Source: CAZCDS01 sp964497585
GTDB lineage: Bacteria; Desulfobacterota; Desulfomonilia; Desulfomonilales; Desulfomonilaceae
Direction of reading: 5' to 3'
DNA length: 64,000 bases
Assembly (NCBI GenBank): GCA_964497585.1
Contig: CAZCDS010000020.1
Span: 34,373-98,372, forward strand
Positions 42,396-51,109 of the stretch are shown piece after piece. Numbering within the stretch: position 1 is the stretch's first letter; the number at the start of each line of letters is the position of its first letter. The notes below the pieces were generated by a model that saw only the letters and a program-made list of their open reading frames with translations, made no database searches and had not been told where the DNA came from. A program made the position numbers and the translations under genes.

Positions 42396-42734
42396 CCTCT
42401 CGCCCTCCCTCGACGAAACGGCTTGTCAGCCGCGTGTGATATAGCAAACCCCAGGCTTGACTCGTTTTTTATGAAGCATGCGCGCAACCGAGTATCACGC
42501 GCACTATCATGGCCCGCGGTTCTGGCCGTTTGTGACAGCTCGGTCATGCGATTGACTATTCCGGGAGTATTAAAGACACCTTACCGGGTTCTCTCTCCAG
42601 CGTCAAGTTACGGTTGGGAAAGGGGCAAGCGGCTTTCGGGACGCACGTCGTTGACAGTGAACGGGATGAAGGGGTATTTTCGCACACAGCCTACAGCCGG
42701 TTGAGCCGGCCGCAAGCGGAGGAAGTACGAGAAC
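42396..42734. other. Intergenic region between divergent genes
   Basis: About 340 bases between the elongation-factor-like gene and the QueG-like gene, which point away from each other. Both promoters should be here; I could not assign them. No RNA gene was seen. Confidence 0.45.
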
Positions 42735-43517
42735 ATGACAACGAACCTCGAACTCACCCGACATGCCGAGGAAACCTCAGTGAGCCACGGCGCGGATCTC
42801 GTCGGCGTCGTAAACGTCAATGATCTTACAGAACATCAAGACCGGATACGACGGATTCTGCCGACGGCCGTCAGTGTGGTGATCACCGTCTCCAAACACA
42901 GTCTCGCCGCGCTGAGGTCCGGGGCCAATCAGATGGCCCAGTTTGATACCATCCACGCATACGGTCAGTGTACACGTGCCGCTCAAGAGACGAGCCGCTT
43001 CCTCGAATCGGAGGGGTTCGCGTCCGTGGCTGTTCCTGCATTTATCCCCATAGACATGGACGATCCGGGAAAAGGAATGCGCGGCGAGATCTGCTGGCGG
43101 CGGGCCGGTGTGAGAGCCGGTATCGGGTCCTATGGAGAGAACGGATTGCTCGTCACCAGGCAATTCGGGTCGGCAATACGTATCTCGGGTCTCGTCACGG
43201 AAGCCGCGCTCGATGGGGGCTCACCTTTGGAAGAGGACCTTTGCGACCATTGTATGCGGTGCGTGGATTCGTGCCCGTCCGAGGCTCTTTCCGGTAGGGG
43301 AAAGATCAACAAGAAGCTGTGCGGAGACCGCATATTCAAATATGGCTTCCGTTTCTTCCGACAATTCATGGAAGGGCTGATGGAGAAACCGAAGAACGAA
43401 ATGCGAGAACTACTCCGCGGCCATGAACTCCGCGAAATGTGGCAGACTTTCATGACGGGAAATTACTACTATTGCTTCGCGTGTCAGTCTCAATGCCCCG
43501 CGGAAGATCTTCCGTAA
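42735..43517 (+). CDS. QueG-like iron-sulfur reductase protein
   Basis: The 260-residue protein resembles the epoxyqueuosine reductase and reductive dehalogenase family. The N-terminal half has the cobalamin-binding-like fold (AVSVVITVSKHSLAAL, GENGLLVTRQFGSAIRISGL) and the C-terminal half two Fe-S sites, CDHCMRCVDSCPSEAL and a final CFACQSQCP. It is shorter than QueG (about 350) and lacks its HEAT tail, so it may not act on tRNA. If it does use cobalamin it would fit the B12 uptake capacity nearby, but that link is speculative. Confidence 0.85.
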   Translation: MTTNLELTRHAEETSVSHGADLVGVVNVNDLTEHQDRIRRILPTAVSVVITVSKHSLAALRSGANQMAQFDTIHAYGQCTRAAQETSRFLESEGFASVAVPAFIPIDMDDPGKGMRGEICWRRAGVRAGIGSYGENGLLVTRQFGSAIRISGLVTEAALDGGSPLEEDLCDHCMRCVDSCPSEALSGRGKINKKLCGDRIFKYGFRFFRQFMEGLMEKPKNEMRELLRGHELREMWQTFMTGNYYYCFACQSQCPAEDLP

Positions 43518-43744
43518 GAGTTGTCGGACAAGGACCCTGAGACCAGGTCTTCTTGTGCCGTTGAGGAATGACAAAACAACTCCCTTGGAACCTCACGTGC
43601 CGGCACCGTCCCTCCCCGCACCCACCCAAGAAACTCCTGCATCGTGGCACGTTCCTGTAATATGAGACCGTACGCTTTTGATTCAATGAAACGTTGCTTT
43701 CCTCACTGGCGAAGATGAATCTTACTGCAGATCCCTGTAGGATG

Positions 43745-44215
43745 TCACTGAATTCCGAGGAGTTGCATAAATCGCAGGTACACGGTGTTCAGCAGGGCGA
43801 CGGCCTCCAGATCCATACGCTCAGGGGTCCAAAGATAGGTTCCCCACCCAACCTGGCCGATTGCGTAGAGTCCTGCCGCCAGTTGACCGATCGCGACGAC
43901 CCCCACCGCAATCTGTCCCACTGAGACAAGAAGACCTCCGGCGAGCTGACCGATTGCCGTGAAGCCGAAAACAACCTGGCCGAGCCCGAAGAGAATTCCG
44001 ATGCCGAACTGAGCAAAGGTGATTCCCCCCACCGCGAACTGCCCGATAGCGATAAAGCCCTTTGCTACCCTGATCCGGCCCTGCGCGTCCCTTCCGATGG
44101 CAACATGCACGAGCGGAATGCCAAAGAGACGCGCCCGGGATTTCCAGTGAATTCCTCTTCTTTCGGGTTTACGCCTGAGACGCCGTGCTGATTCGGGGCT
44201 TTCCTCGCTCATCAT
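43745..44215 (-). CDS. Hydrophobic protein with IGQ-type short repeats
   Basis: The 156-residue product has a basic N-terminus, then from about residue 50 a run of 7-8 residue repeats such as AIGQFAVGG, AQFGIG, AIGQLAGG, SVGQIAVG, AIGQLAAG and AIGQVGWG. The pattern x-IGQ-x-A-x-G could form membrane helices packed by glycines or a beta-helix coil. I do not recognise a named family. It stands alone on the minus strand. Confidence 0.75.
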   Translation of the reverse strand: MMSEESPESARRLRRKPERRGIHWKSRARLFGIPLVHVAIGRDAQGRIRVAKGFIAIGQFAVGGITFAQFGIGILFGLGQVVFGFTAIGQLAGGLLVSVGQIAVGVVAIGQLAAGLYAIGQVGWGTYLWTPERMDLEAVALLNTVYLRFMQLLGIQ

Positions 44216-44356
44216 ATATGCCTCTAACGCCCCATCCCCACAGGGGTTACCGCGTTGGCGGTTCGATGTCCGGCTCCACTTTGTGAGCTGGCGAAGCTTG
44301 GATTGGCCGCCTCTGCAGCCGGTGAGGTAAATGTGCGAATCGAATCGGCCCCCCGG

Positions 44357-45499
44357 TTAGCCTCCGAGTATCAGGGCTATCTGTTCCCGGTGGTAGATCG
44401 GGTCCCCGAGGGCCACCTCGTTGGCTTTGGCTCTCCTGAGATAAAAGTGTATGTCGTGCTCCCAGGAGAAGCCGGTGCCTCCGAGCACCTGCATGGCGCT
44501 CGCGGAGACGTCGCGGAAGACTTCCGAGCAGTACGACTTGGCTGAAGACGCCGCGAGTAATGCCTCCCCCGCGTCCGCATTGTCCTGAGCCCACGCAGAC
44601 CAGTACATAAGTGAACGTGCGCTCTCAACATCCTGGAACATCTTGGCGCAACGATGCTTCACTGCCTGGTACGCCCCGATGGGCTGGTCGAACTGGACTC
44701 TGATCTTGGCGTAATCTGCGGCCATTTCCATAACACGCTCCGCGCCGCCTACGCACTCGGCGCCCAAGGCTACCTGTCCGCACTGGAGCGCAGCTCGCAG
44801 GGCTATCCAGCCCAGATGGGGTTCACCCAGCATCTCGTTCAGCCCAACTCGCACTCCGTCGAGCTCCAACACGCCAAGCTTGCGGGTGGCGTCCATGGTG
44901 GGGAGGGGCGATACGCTGACGCCCCCTCGGTCCAGGTCTATGAGGAACAGGGTGATCGCGCGGCCAGGATCGTGCCCGTCATCAATTCGCGCAGCCAAGA
45001 TAACGAAGTCTGCACCGAGAAGATCGGGGACGAACATCTTTGAGCCGTACACGAGAAATCCGTCACCATTCGGTTCTGCGGACATCCGGACATAGTCGAG
45101 ATCCGCACCTGACACAGGTTCCAGAAGGGCGAGGGTTCCCCGAAGCTCGCCCTGAGCGATCCTGCTGAGGTAGCGCTCCTTCTGTTCCTCCGATCCGCCC
45201 TCCATAATGATCTCACCGGCCAGGAGCACCGTGGAAAAGAAGGGGCCGGGCAGAACAGCTCGCCCCATTTCCTCCATCAGCACCGCCATGTCCATCATTT
45301 CCATACCGAGTCCGCCGTACGCTTCGGGCAGGCGCATTGCCATCCAGCCCATCTCGGCCATCCCTTTCCACACGTCTTCCGTGATCCCTCGCTCATGCTC
45401 GGCCATGGCCCGGACGTATTCCATGGGACATTCCTTTTCGAAGAATCGTCTCGCCTGCCGGGCTATTTCTGTTTGCTCGTCGCTCAGTCTCACGTCCAT
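44357..45499 (-). CDS. Acyl-CoA dehydrogenase (second of a pair)
   Basis: The 380-residue flavoenzyme should form an enoyl-CoA from an acyl-CoA. The N-terminal domain (DEQTEIARQARRFFEKECPM) and the middle domain (LALLEPVSGADLDYVRMSAE) are recognisable, and the C-terminal part has QVLGGTGFSWEHDIHFYLRR. The start at MDVRLSDEQ has GAGGT upstream and sits four bases after the stop of the neighbouring paralogue. In such pairs one protein often lacks the active Glu and the two form a heteromer, as known for steroid and aromatic acyl-CoA dehydrogenases; this may apply here. The substrate is unknown. Confidence 0.92.
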   Translation of the reverse strand: MDVRLSDEQTEIARQARRFFEKECPMEYVRAMAEHERGITEDVWKGMAEMGWMAMRLPEAYGGLGMEMMDMAVLMEEMGRAVLPGPFFSTVLLAGEIIMEGGSEEQKERYLSRIAQGELRGTLALLEPVSGADLDYVRMSAEPNGDGFLVYGSKMFVPDLLGADFVILAARIDDGHDPGRAITLFLIDLDRGGVSVSPLPTMDATRKLGVLELDGVRVGLNEMLGEPHLGWIALRAALQCGQVALGAECVGGAERVMEMAADYAKIRVQFDQPIGAYQAVKHRCAKMFQDVESARSLMYWSAWAQDNADAGEALLAASSAKSYCSEVFRDVSASAMQVLGGTGFSWEHDIHFYLRRAKANEVALGDPIYHREQIALILGG

Positions 45500-45503
45500 G
45501 GGA

Positions 45504-46730
45504 TCACACCTCGCTCTGTCGTGTAGCTCGGGACACGTCCTTGGGCAGGCCGAGGACCCTCTCGCCAATGATATTGCGCTGAATCTCCGAGGTCCCTGCT
45601 TCAATGGTGTTTGCTTTGGATCTCAGGAAAAAGTGCTGCCACATCCCATCCTGAACCGCCCATGGTGACCCGCGGGTGATCTGACTGTACGGTCCTTGCA
45701 TCTCCATGGCGAATTCGCAGATCCGCTGGTTGGACTCACTCCATAGGAGTTTCCCGATGGACCCCTCCGGGCCCGGCACTCCGCCCTTGAGGAGTTGGCT
45801 TAGACTGCGGTATCCATGGTACTTGAGAACCATGACCTCAATGAATGCCTGAGCAAGCTGCTGCCGGTGTACCGGGTCCATGATAACGGGCCTTCCGGAT
45901 CGCTTGGTGTGTCGGGCCATTGATATCATGTTGCGGATATTGCGCATATACCAACCGGCCATGACCGTGTCTCCGACTGCACGCTCGAACATGAGGGTCG
46001 TGATGGCGATCCTCCAGCCCTGCCCCTCTTGGCCGACAAGCATACTGCCCGGTACGCGGACGTCTTCGAGGAAGACCTCATTGAATTCCGCGTCCCCCGT
46101 CATTTGCTTGATGGGTCTCACTTCCACTCCGGGCGACTTCATGTCCAGCAGCAGGTAGCTCAAGCCCTTGTGCTTCGCCGCCCGGGGATCCGTCCGAACG
46201 AGCAGGATGCAGTAGTCGGCCACGTGAGCGAAACTTGTCCAGATCTTCTGACCGTTTACGATATAGTCGCCATTTTTCTTCACCGCCCTGGTGGAGACAT
46301 TGACCACGTCAGAACCCGCGTTGGGCTCGCTGAATCCCTGACACCAGATGTGCGTCCCGTCCAGCGATTTTGGCAGAAACTCGTGTTTTTGCTCTTCCGT
46401 TCCGCAAATTAAGATGGTCGGAGCCGCCATGCCGAAGGTGATGATTCCCACAACCTTCAGTTCCATGCAGGTGGAGGCTATCGTCTCCATGACAATAAGC
46501 TCCTCCATGAGCGTGCGTCCCTGCCCACCGTATTCCTTGGGCATATGCAGGCCGGCATACCCGGCCTCATAGAGCTTTCTCTGGAAATCTCGATGGATCC
46601 GGGCCCGCTCTTCCCACGAATCGTGCGCGTTGTAACGGGAAGAGTCCCATCCTTCAGGAAGGCATGTCTCCAACCAGGACGAGAATTCCTTTCTGAAAGC
46701 TTCTTCCTCCGGGGTAAGCCGAAAATCCAT
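45504..46730 (-). CDS. Acyl-CoA dehydrogenase (first of a pair)
   Basis: The 408-residue protein has all three acyl-CoA dehydrogenase domains: the helical start, LHMPKEYGGQGRTLMEE, the flavin loop WCQGFSEPNAGSD, VNGQKIWTSFAHVADYCILL and the C-terminal NTIEAGTSEIQRNIIGERVL. Length and ending are normal. With the next gene it makes an operon of two subunits, which suggests a heteromeric enzyme. Confidence 0.95.
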   Translation of the reverse strand: MDFRLTPEEEAFRKEFSSWLETCLPEGWDSSRYNAHDSWEERARIHRDFQRKLYEAGYAGLHMPKEYGGQGRTLMEELIVMETIASTCMELKVVGIITFGMAAPTILICGTEEQKHEFLPKSLDGTHIWCQGFSEPNAGSDVVNVSTRAVKKNGDYIVNGQKIWTSFAHVADYCILLVRTDPRAAKHKGLSYLLLDMKSPGVEVRPIKQMTGDAEFNEVFLEDVRVPGSMLVGQEGQGWRIAITTLMFERAVGDTVMAGWYMRNIRNMISMARHTKRSGRPVIMDPVHRQQLAQAFIEVMVLKYHGYRSLSQLLKGGVPGPEGSIGKLLWSESNQRICEFAMEMQGPYSQITRGSPWAVQDGMWQHFFLRSKANTIEAGTSEIQRNIIGERVLGLPKDVSRATRQSEV

Positions 46731-46877
46731 CTCATCTTCCTTTCATGTTCAAGGGAGCATTCGTTCGTGGCATTGCCTGCATGTGCTCGTCGTCCGCAAG
46801 GCTGAGCACCGTCCTGTGAATTCTTATATCATATTCCTTGCCAGTTCGAGGCTCCCATGCCCAAAAAGAGTAAGAGT

Positions 46878-47290
46878 TTATTTCACCTGGGGAGGTCCAT
46901 CGCTGTGGTGGAGACCGTCCTTCAGGTCTCGTATCCAGAGTGAAGTCTCGACAAATGGGGCGTCGGGATCATGCGTGAGGATGACTGCCTTGGCCCCTCG
47001 CATGGGCGCTTCTTGGAAGACACCGATGTTGTGGACGATGAAGCGGCCCGATGAATCGACCTGCCTTTAAGTGGTTAGAAGTTCCTGTATTGTTGGGTGA
47101 AATTGAATGCCTCGATGAACCAAACTTCTCTTCAGGGGGAAAGGATACTTTGAAGAACTGGTTCTCCAGACCCCTGTCCGTGTCCGCACTCCAGGGGAAC
47201 TTTCCATCCTCCCGACGGTGCAAGTTGCTTTTCCACCTCCCGTGCAGTAATCTTGAGCCTATACGCCGAGCGGTTCTCGAAGGATAACCA
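46878..47290 (-). pseudogene. Decayed gene in three frames, function unknown
   Basis: Protein-like sequence is spread over three minus-strand frames: ENRSAYRLKITAREVEKQLA near 47270-47210, then EDGKFPWSADTDRGLENQFF with KVSFPPEEKF near 47215-47130, and finally GRFIVHNIGVFQEAPMRGAK and AVILTHDPDAPFVETSLWIR to a stop at 46878. Composition fits the local genes, and no single frame is open across, so this looks like the C-terminal half of a gene with at least two frameshifts. The family is not recognised; a beta-sandwich is likely. Confidence 0.55.
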
Positions 47291-47501
47291 GGCACCGGGA
47301 CAAACTGACTGCTTGTTCCATGCGTTCCGTGTGGGCTTGGTCAGAATTTGCGGAAGCCCCCTCCCTTTGATTATCCGCTGTTTCCTTACTTTGAACAGGG
47401 ATGGACAGGGCGACTTTTCGCGTCGTACCCGTAATTCTGGAGGTGAGGGACCATTCGGCAATGTAGACATATTTTTCTGTCAGTGGTTCGGGGGGACAAT
47501 T

Positions 47502-50168
47502 ATGGAAGAAAAAGATGCGACAGGCATCAAACCCAATGACGGAAATGTACAGGCTCCTGACCAGGATCCCGAACGAGAAGACTGGACCGGGACAATCGAC
47601 CTTGGTGTTCTGCTGAGAGAGGAGGTCACGGCGTCCGGATCCTATGATCTCCGAGACGTCGAAACGACGACCCTGGGCAGGCTGCTCCACGCCCTCCCCA
47701 TTCCAGCCCTTCTCACCGAAGGGTCAGGCCGGATCATCTTCGCGAACCTGGCCTGCCGGAGAATCCATCCGCACTCTCCGGATCTGCCAGGCCAGCCCTT
47801 TTCTACTCTCTTCCCGGTCGATTCCGAAGCAACGAATGTACTCCCCTTGATCAAGCAAGCGCTGACAAGCGCAGAGCTACCTACCAGAGAAGCCGTCGTC
47901 GGCATGGGGAATGACAGGACATGGTGCCGCCTCAGCTTCCGCTCTCTGCGAATCAGGGGGGAGAAGTGCGTGCTGGTACTGGTAGAGGATCTGAGTGCGG
48001 AAAAGGAGCGGCTCAGTCAGGTGACAAGCGAGCGGAAACGGCTGAGCGACGTCCGGGACGTGACCGGGCAAAAGAAAAAAGAAGACACGATCCTCCGAGC
48101 CAAGCAGGAGTTGGAACAGACCTTTGATGCAGTACCTGACATGATCGCAATTATCGATTCGGACCTGCGCCTGAGGCGAGTCAATTGGCCTCTCGCACGG
48201 AGGCTTGGAACCACTCCTCAGCAGATTGTTGGCGAGCCCTGTTACAGGGTGATTCACGACAAGGACGAGCCTCCTCCCGTCTGCCTCTGCAGAAAATCCC
48301 TCACGGATGGTGAGCGCCGCTCCGCCGAGTATTTCGACGAGAGACTCGATGCCACGCTCGAAGTCTCCGTTTCGCCTGTCTTGCAAGCGGATGGGAAGGT
48401 CTGGGGCGCCGTGTACATAGCCCGAGACGTGACCGAGAGGAAGACAGCCGAAGCAAAGATCCGGCGCCAGAACGAGTTTCTCAACGAGGTCCTGGAATCG
48501 TTGACGCATCCTTTCTACGTGATTGATGCGGAGGACTATTCGGTAAGCATGGCCAATTCTGCCGCCCGGCTCGGTGAACTCACGCCGACCTCGACCTGCT
48601 ATTCCCTCACGCATCGGCGAGACGAGCCCTGTTCGGGTGAGGAGCACCCCTGTCCGCTCCAGGCAGTAAGGAAATCAAGAAGACCGGTGCGCGTCGAGCA
48701 TATCCATTACGATCAGGATGGTATCCCGCGAAACGTAGAGGTATTCGGTTATCCGCTCTTGGACCGAAGCGGTAAGGTGGCCCGGCTCATTGAGTACTGC
48801 ATCGACATCACGAAAAGCAAAGAGGCCGAGAACGCATTGCGAGAGAGCGAAGAACGTTTCCGGACCCTCTTTGAGACTGCGCCCGAATACATTTTCATCA
48901 AGGACAGGGATCTCAGGTACACGCACGTGAACCCAGCTATGACGGAACTTCTCGGCATTCCCGCGGTGAAGCTGATCGGCCTCAGGGACAAGGACATCTT
49001 CGGCGAATGGACCGCATCGCACCTGGAGGAAATCGAAACCCGGGTGCTCAGAGGGGAACACGTGGAGGCCGAGAACACGAGATCCGTAAATGGCGTCCTC
49101 ATGACCTTCGATGACATGCGAGTGCCGTTACGGTCCTCCGAAGGCGAGGTCGTCGGGCTCTACGGAATCGCCCGCAATGTATCGGATCTCAAGCCAATGA
49201 CCTCGAGTCTCCTGCCCGAGACCGCAGAAAAGACGGCATCCACGACCATGAGGTCGACCTTGATCATGGCGGAAGTGGCTGCGGAAAAGGGTGGAATAAT
49301 TCTTCTCCTCGGCGAAAGCGGATCGGGAAAGGATTACCTTGCCCGGTACATTCACGATCACTCTCCAAGACGGGACGGTCCCTTCTTTGCGGTCAACTGC
49401 GCCGCGCTGCCGCCCGACCTTGCCGAGTCCGAACTCTTCGGGCATGAGCGAGGGGCTTTCACCGGTGCTATAAGCCGAAAACGGGGGCTGTTGGAGCTGG
49501 CTGAAGGCGGTACGCTGCTCCTGAACGAGATCGGAGAACTCTCTCTTGGCTTGCAGGCGAAGCTGCTCGCGTTTCTCGACCACCACTCCTTCACCCGGGT
49601 CGGAGGAGAGACGACCATTCCGGTGCACGCCCGCATCCTCGCCGCAACGAACAGGGATCTGGAAAGGGAAGTGAGCGAGCGGCGTTTCCGTGAAGACCTC
49701 TACTATCGTATCAACGTGCTGAGCCTGAGAGTTCCTCCCCTTCGGGAGAGAAAAGAGGACATTCCCGGTCTTGTCCACAGTCTGCTCGAAGAGTTGGCGT
49801 CCGAAATGCACCTCCAGCAGACCCCACACATTGATGAACAGGCCATGAATGTACTTGTTAGTTACCGGTGGCCCGGAAATGTCCGGGAATTGCGCAACGT
49901 CCTGGAACGGGGGTTGATGCTGGGACCCGATGGAGGCATTGACCTGGGATCGGTCGCACTGGAATCCGATCACGAAGGTTGGTCGCATACGGTACGGTTT
50001 CCCGTGACCGGCGGTCTCCAGGAACTCATTGACGAGGTGAAGCGGGCGGTAGTGGTCGAAGCGCTTCATCGTTCAAGGGGGACCAAGTCGACCGCTGCCG
50101 CGTACTTGGGGATATCGCGTTATGCTCTCTTCCGTCTGATCAAGTCTCTCGGCCTTGACGTGCGGTAG
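47502..50168 (+). CDS. Sigma-54-dependent activator with multiple PAS domains
   Basis: The 888-residue protein resembles the regulator at 15683-18367 but has no receiver domain. It starts with about 200 residues including a PAS (LLHALPIPALLTEGSGRIIF), then a PAS with Cys-rich motif (CYRVIHDKDEPPPVCLC), a second with CYSLTHRRDEPC and CPLQ, and a third (YIFIKDRDLRYTHVNPAMTE). The AAA+ part has GESGSGKD, GAFTGA and LLLNEIGEL, again with Asn for the Walker B Asp. A Fis-type helix-turn-helix ends it (STAAAYLGISRYALFRLIKS). The start is MEEKDATG after GGGGGGACAATT. It would sense a small molecule or redox state through PAS domains. Confidence 0.94.
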   Translation: MEEKDATGIKPNDGNVQAPDQDPEREDWTGTIDLGVLLREEVTASGSYDLRDVETTTLGRLLHALPIPALLTEGSGRIIFANLACRRIHPHSPDLPGQPFSTLFPVDSEATNVLPLIKQALTSAELPTREAVVGMGNDRTWCRLSFRSLRIRGEKCVLVLVEDLSAEKERLSQVTSERKRLSDVRDVTGQKKKEDTILRAKQELEQTFDAVPDMIAIIDSDLRLRRVNWPLARRLGTTPQQIVGEPCYRVIHDKDEPPPVCLCRKSLTDGERRSAEYFDERLDATLEVSVSPVLQADGKVWGAVYIARDVTERKTAEAKIRRQNEFLNEVLESLTHPFYVIDAEDYSVSMANSAARLGELTPTSTCYSLTHRRDEPCSGEEHPCPLQAVRKSRRPVRVEHIHYDQDGIPRNVEVFGYPLLDRSGKVARLIEYCIDITKSKEAENALRESEERFRTLFETAPEYIFIKDRDLRYTHVNPAMTELLGIPAVKLIGLRDKDIFGEWTASHLEEIETRVLRGEHVEAENTRSVNGVLMTFDDMRVPLRSSEGEVVGLYGIARNVSDLKPMTSSLLPETAEKTASTTMRSTLIMAEVAAEKGGIILLLGESGSGKDYLARYIHDHSPRRDGPFFAVNCAALPPDLAESELFGHERGAFTGAISRKRGLLELAEGGTLLLNEIGELSLGLQAKLLAFLDHHSFTRVGGETTIPVHARILAATNRDLEREVSERRFREDLYYRINVLSLRVPPLRERKEDIPGLVHSLLEELASEMHLQQTPHIDEQAMNVLVSYRWPGNVRELRNVLERGLMLGPDGGIDLGSVALESDHEGWSHTVRFPVTGGLQELIDEVKRAVVVEALHRSRGTKSTAAAYLGISRYALFRLIKSLGLDVR

Positions 50169-50441
50169 GAGCACCTGATCTGCGCCGACGTGCGCTAAAC
50201 GCACGCGCAGCCCCCTTTTAATCTCTTGATTTCATTGATCCAACCTACACCGTGCTGGTTTTCCCTCCATTGCCGGTACCCTTGCCCCTCCAACCAGAAC
50301 CGACACATCTTTTCTGAGAGACAGCTAAGTGCCCGTTTTTGCCGTTGATCCTGATTTTCAGTGCCCCCTTCGGGGCTCCTGGCACGAAAAATGCTCCTTT
50401 TCCACGCCATTTGGCCCCGGCAAGGGGGAAGGAGGAGTCCG

Positions 50442-50651
50442 ATGGCAGGCCAAACGTGCTGGGAGTTCATGAAGTGCGGAAAGGAACGGGAATGTCCGGC
50501 CTATCCGGACAAGGGCTTTACGTGCTGGAACGTGCCGGGCACCGTGTGCCGAGGCGAGATCCAGGGCGGCTATTCCGACAAGATTGGAGAATGCCGCACC
50601 AGATGCGACTATTACAACGGGGTCATGATGGGTTCTATAAAACAGGTTTGA
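50442..50651 (+). CDS. Two-CW domain protein
   Basis: This 69-residue cytoplasmic protein has two Cys-Trp motifs: CWEFMKCGKERECPAYP and FTCWNVPGTVCRGEIQGG, then ECRTRCDYYNGVM. Eight cysteines in so short a protein suggest a metal or Fe-S site. Such proteins are common in sulfate reducers, alone or fused to sensor proteins; their function is unknown. GGAAGGAGGAG lies just before the ATG. Confidence 0.88.
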   Translation: MAGQTCWEFMKCGKERECPAYPDKGFTCWNVPGTVCRGEIQGGYSDKIGECRTRCDYYNGVMMGSIKQV

Positions 50652-51109
50652 GGCCCCTGAGTTGTGAGGAGACCGGCATAGATCGCGACTGCGCGTCACA
50701 CACGGTCTTCTCTCATTATTCTTATCGCGACTGAGAATCCCATCCGGGAGCAAGCAGTCTCCACTCTTGCTCCAATGTTTCCCTTCGCGCGTGAGCCCCG
50801 GGTACGGGAATTCGCGAAGGCGATCTCCTGCAACTCGCTATCGACTCAGTTCCGTTGACACCTCTACGTGGACTCCATAAGATTATTCCTGCATCACCAC
50901 GAGTGCGAATGTTGAAGCGCCGCTTTGTGAGCCGAGCGACAACGTGCCGAAGCATGTGACACCTTGGCGCAGCATCCTACGCACGGCTCCCCGCCCGAAG
51001 GTGGGTAGGCCGCGAAGACTCCAGCAGCGCTTCCGCCGTGGCGGTAGGCTCTTAGGGAATACGCTCCCGGAGAACTTCCCGGATGCGAGTTGTGGGGAAG
51101 GAGGAGGCG
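50652..51109. other. Intergenic region upstream of the fused dehydrogenase gene
   Basis: About 460 bases. It must hold the promoter of the next gene. No open frame with protein-like content and no RNA structure was recognised. Confidence 0.45.

Noticed and set aside
47253..47501. Upstream extension of the second sigma-54 activator
   Set aside because: The extra 83 residues are not protein-like and overlap a minus-strand gene remnant; the ATG at 47502 has a good ribosome site.
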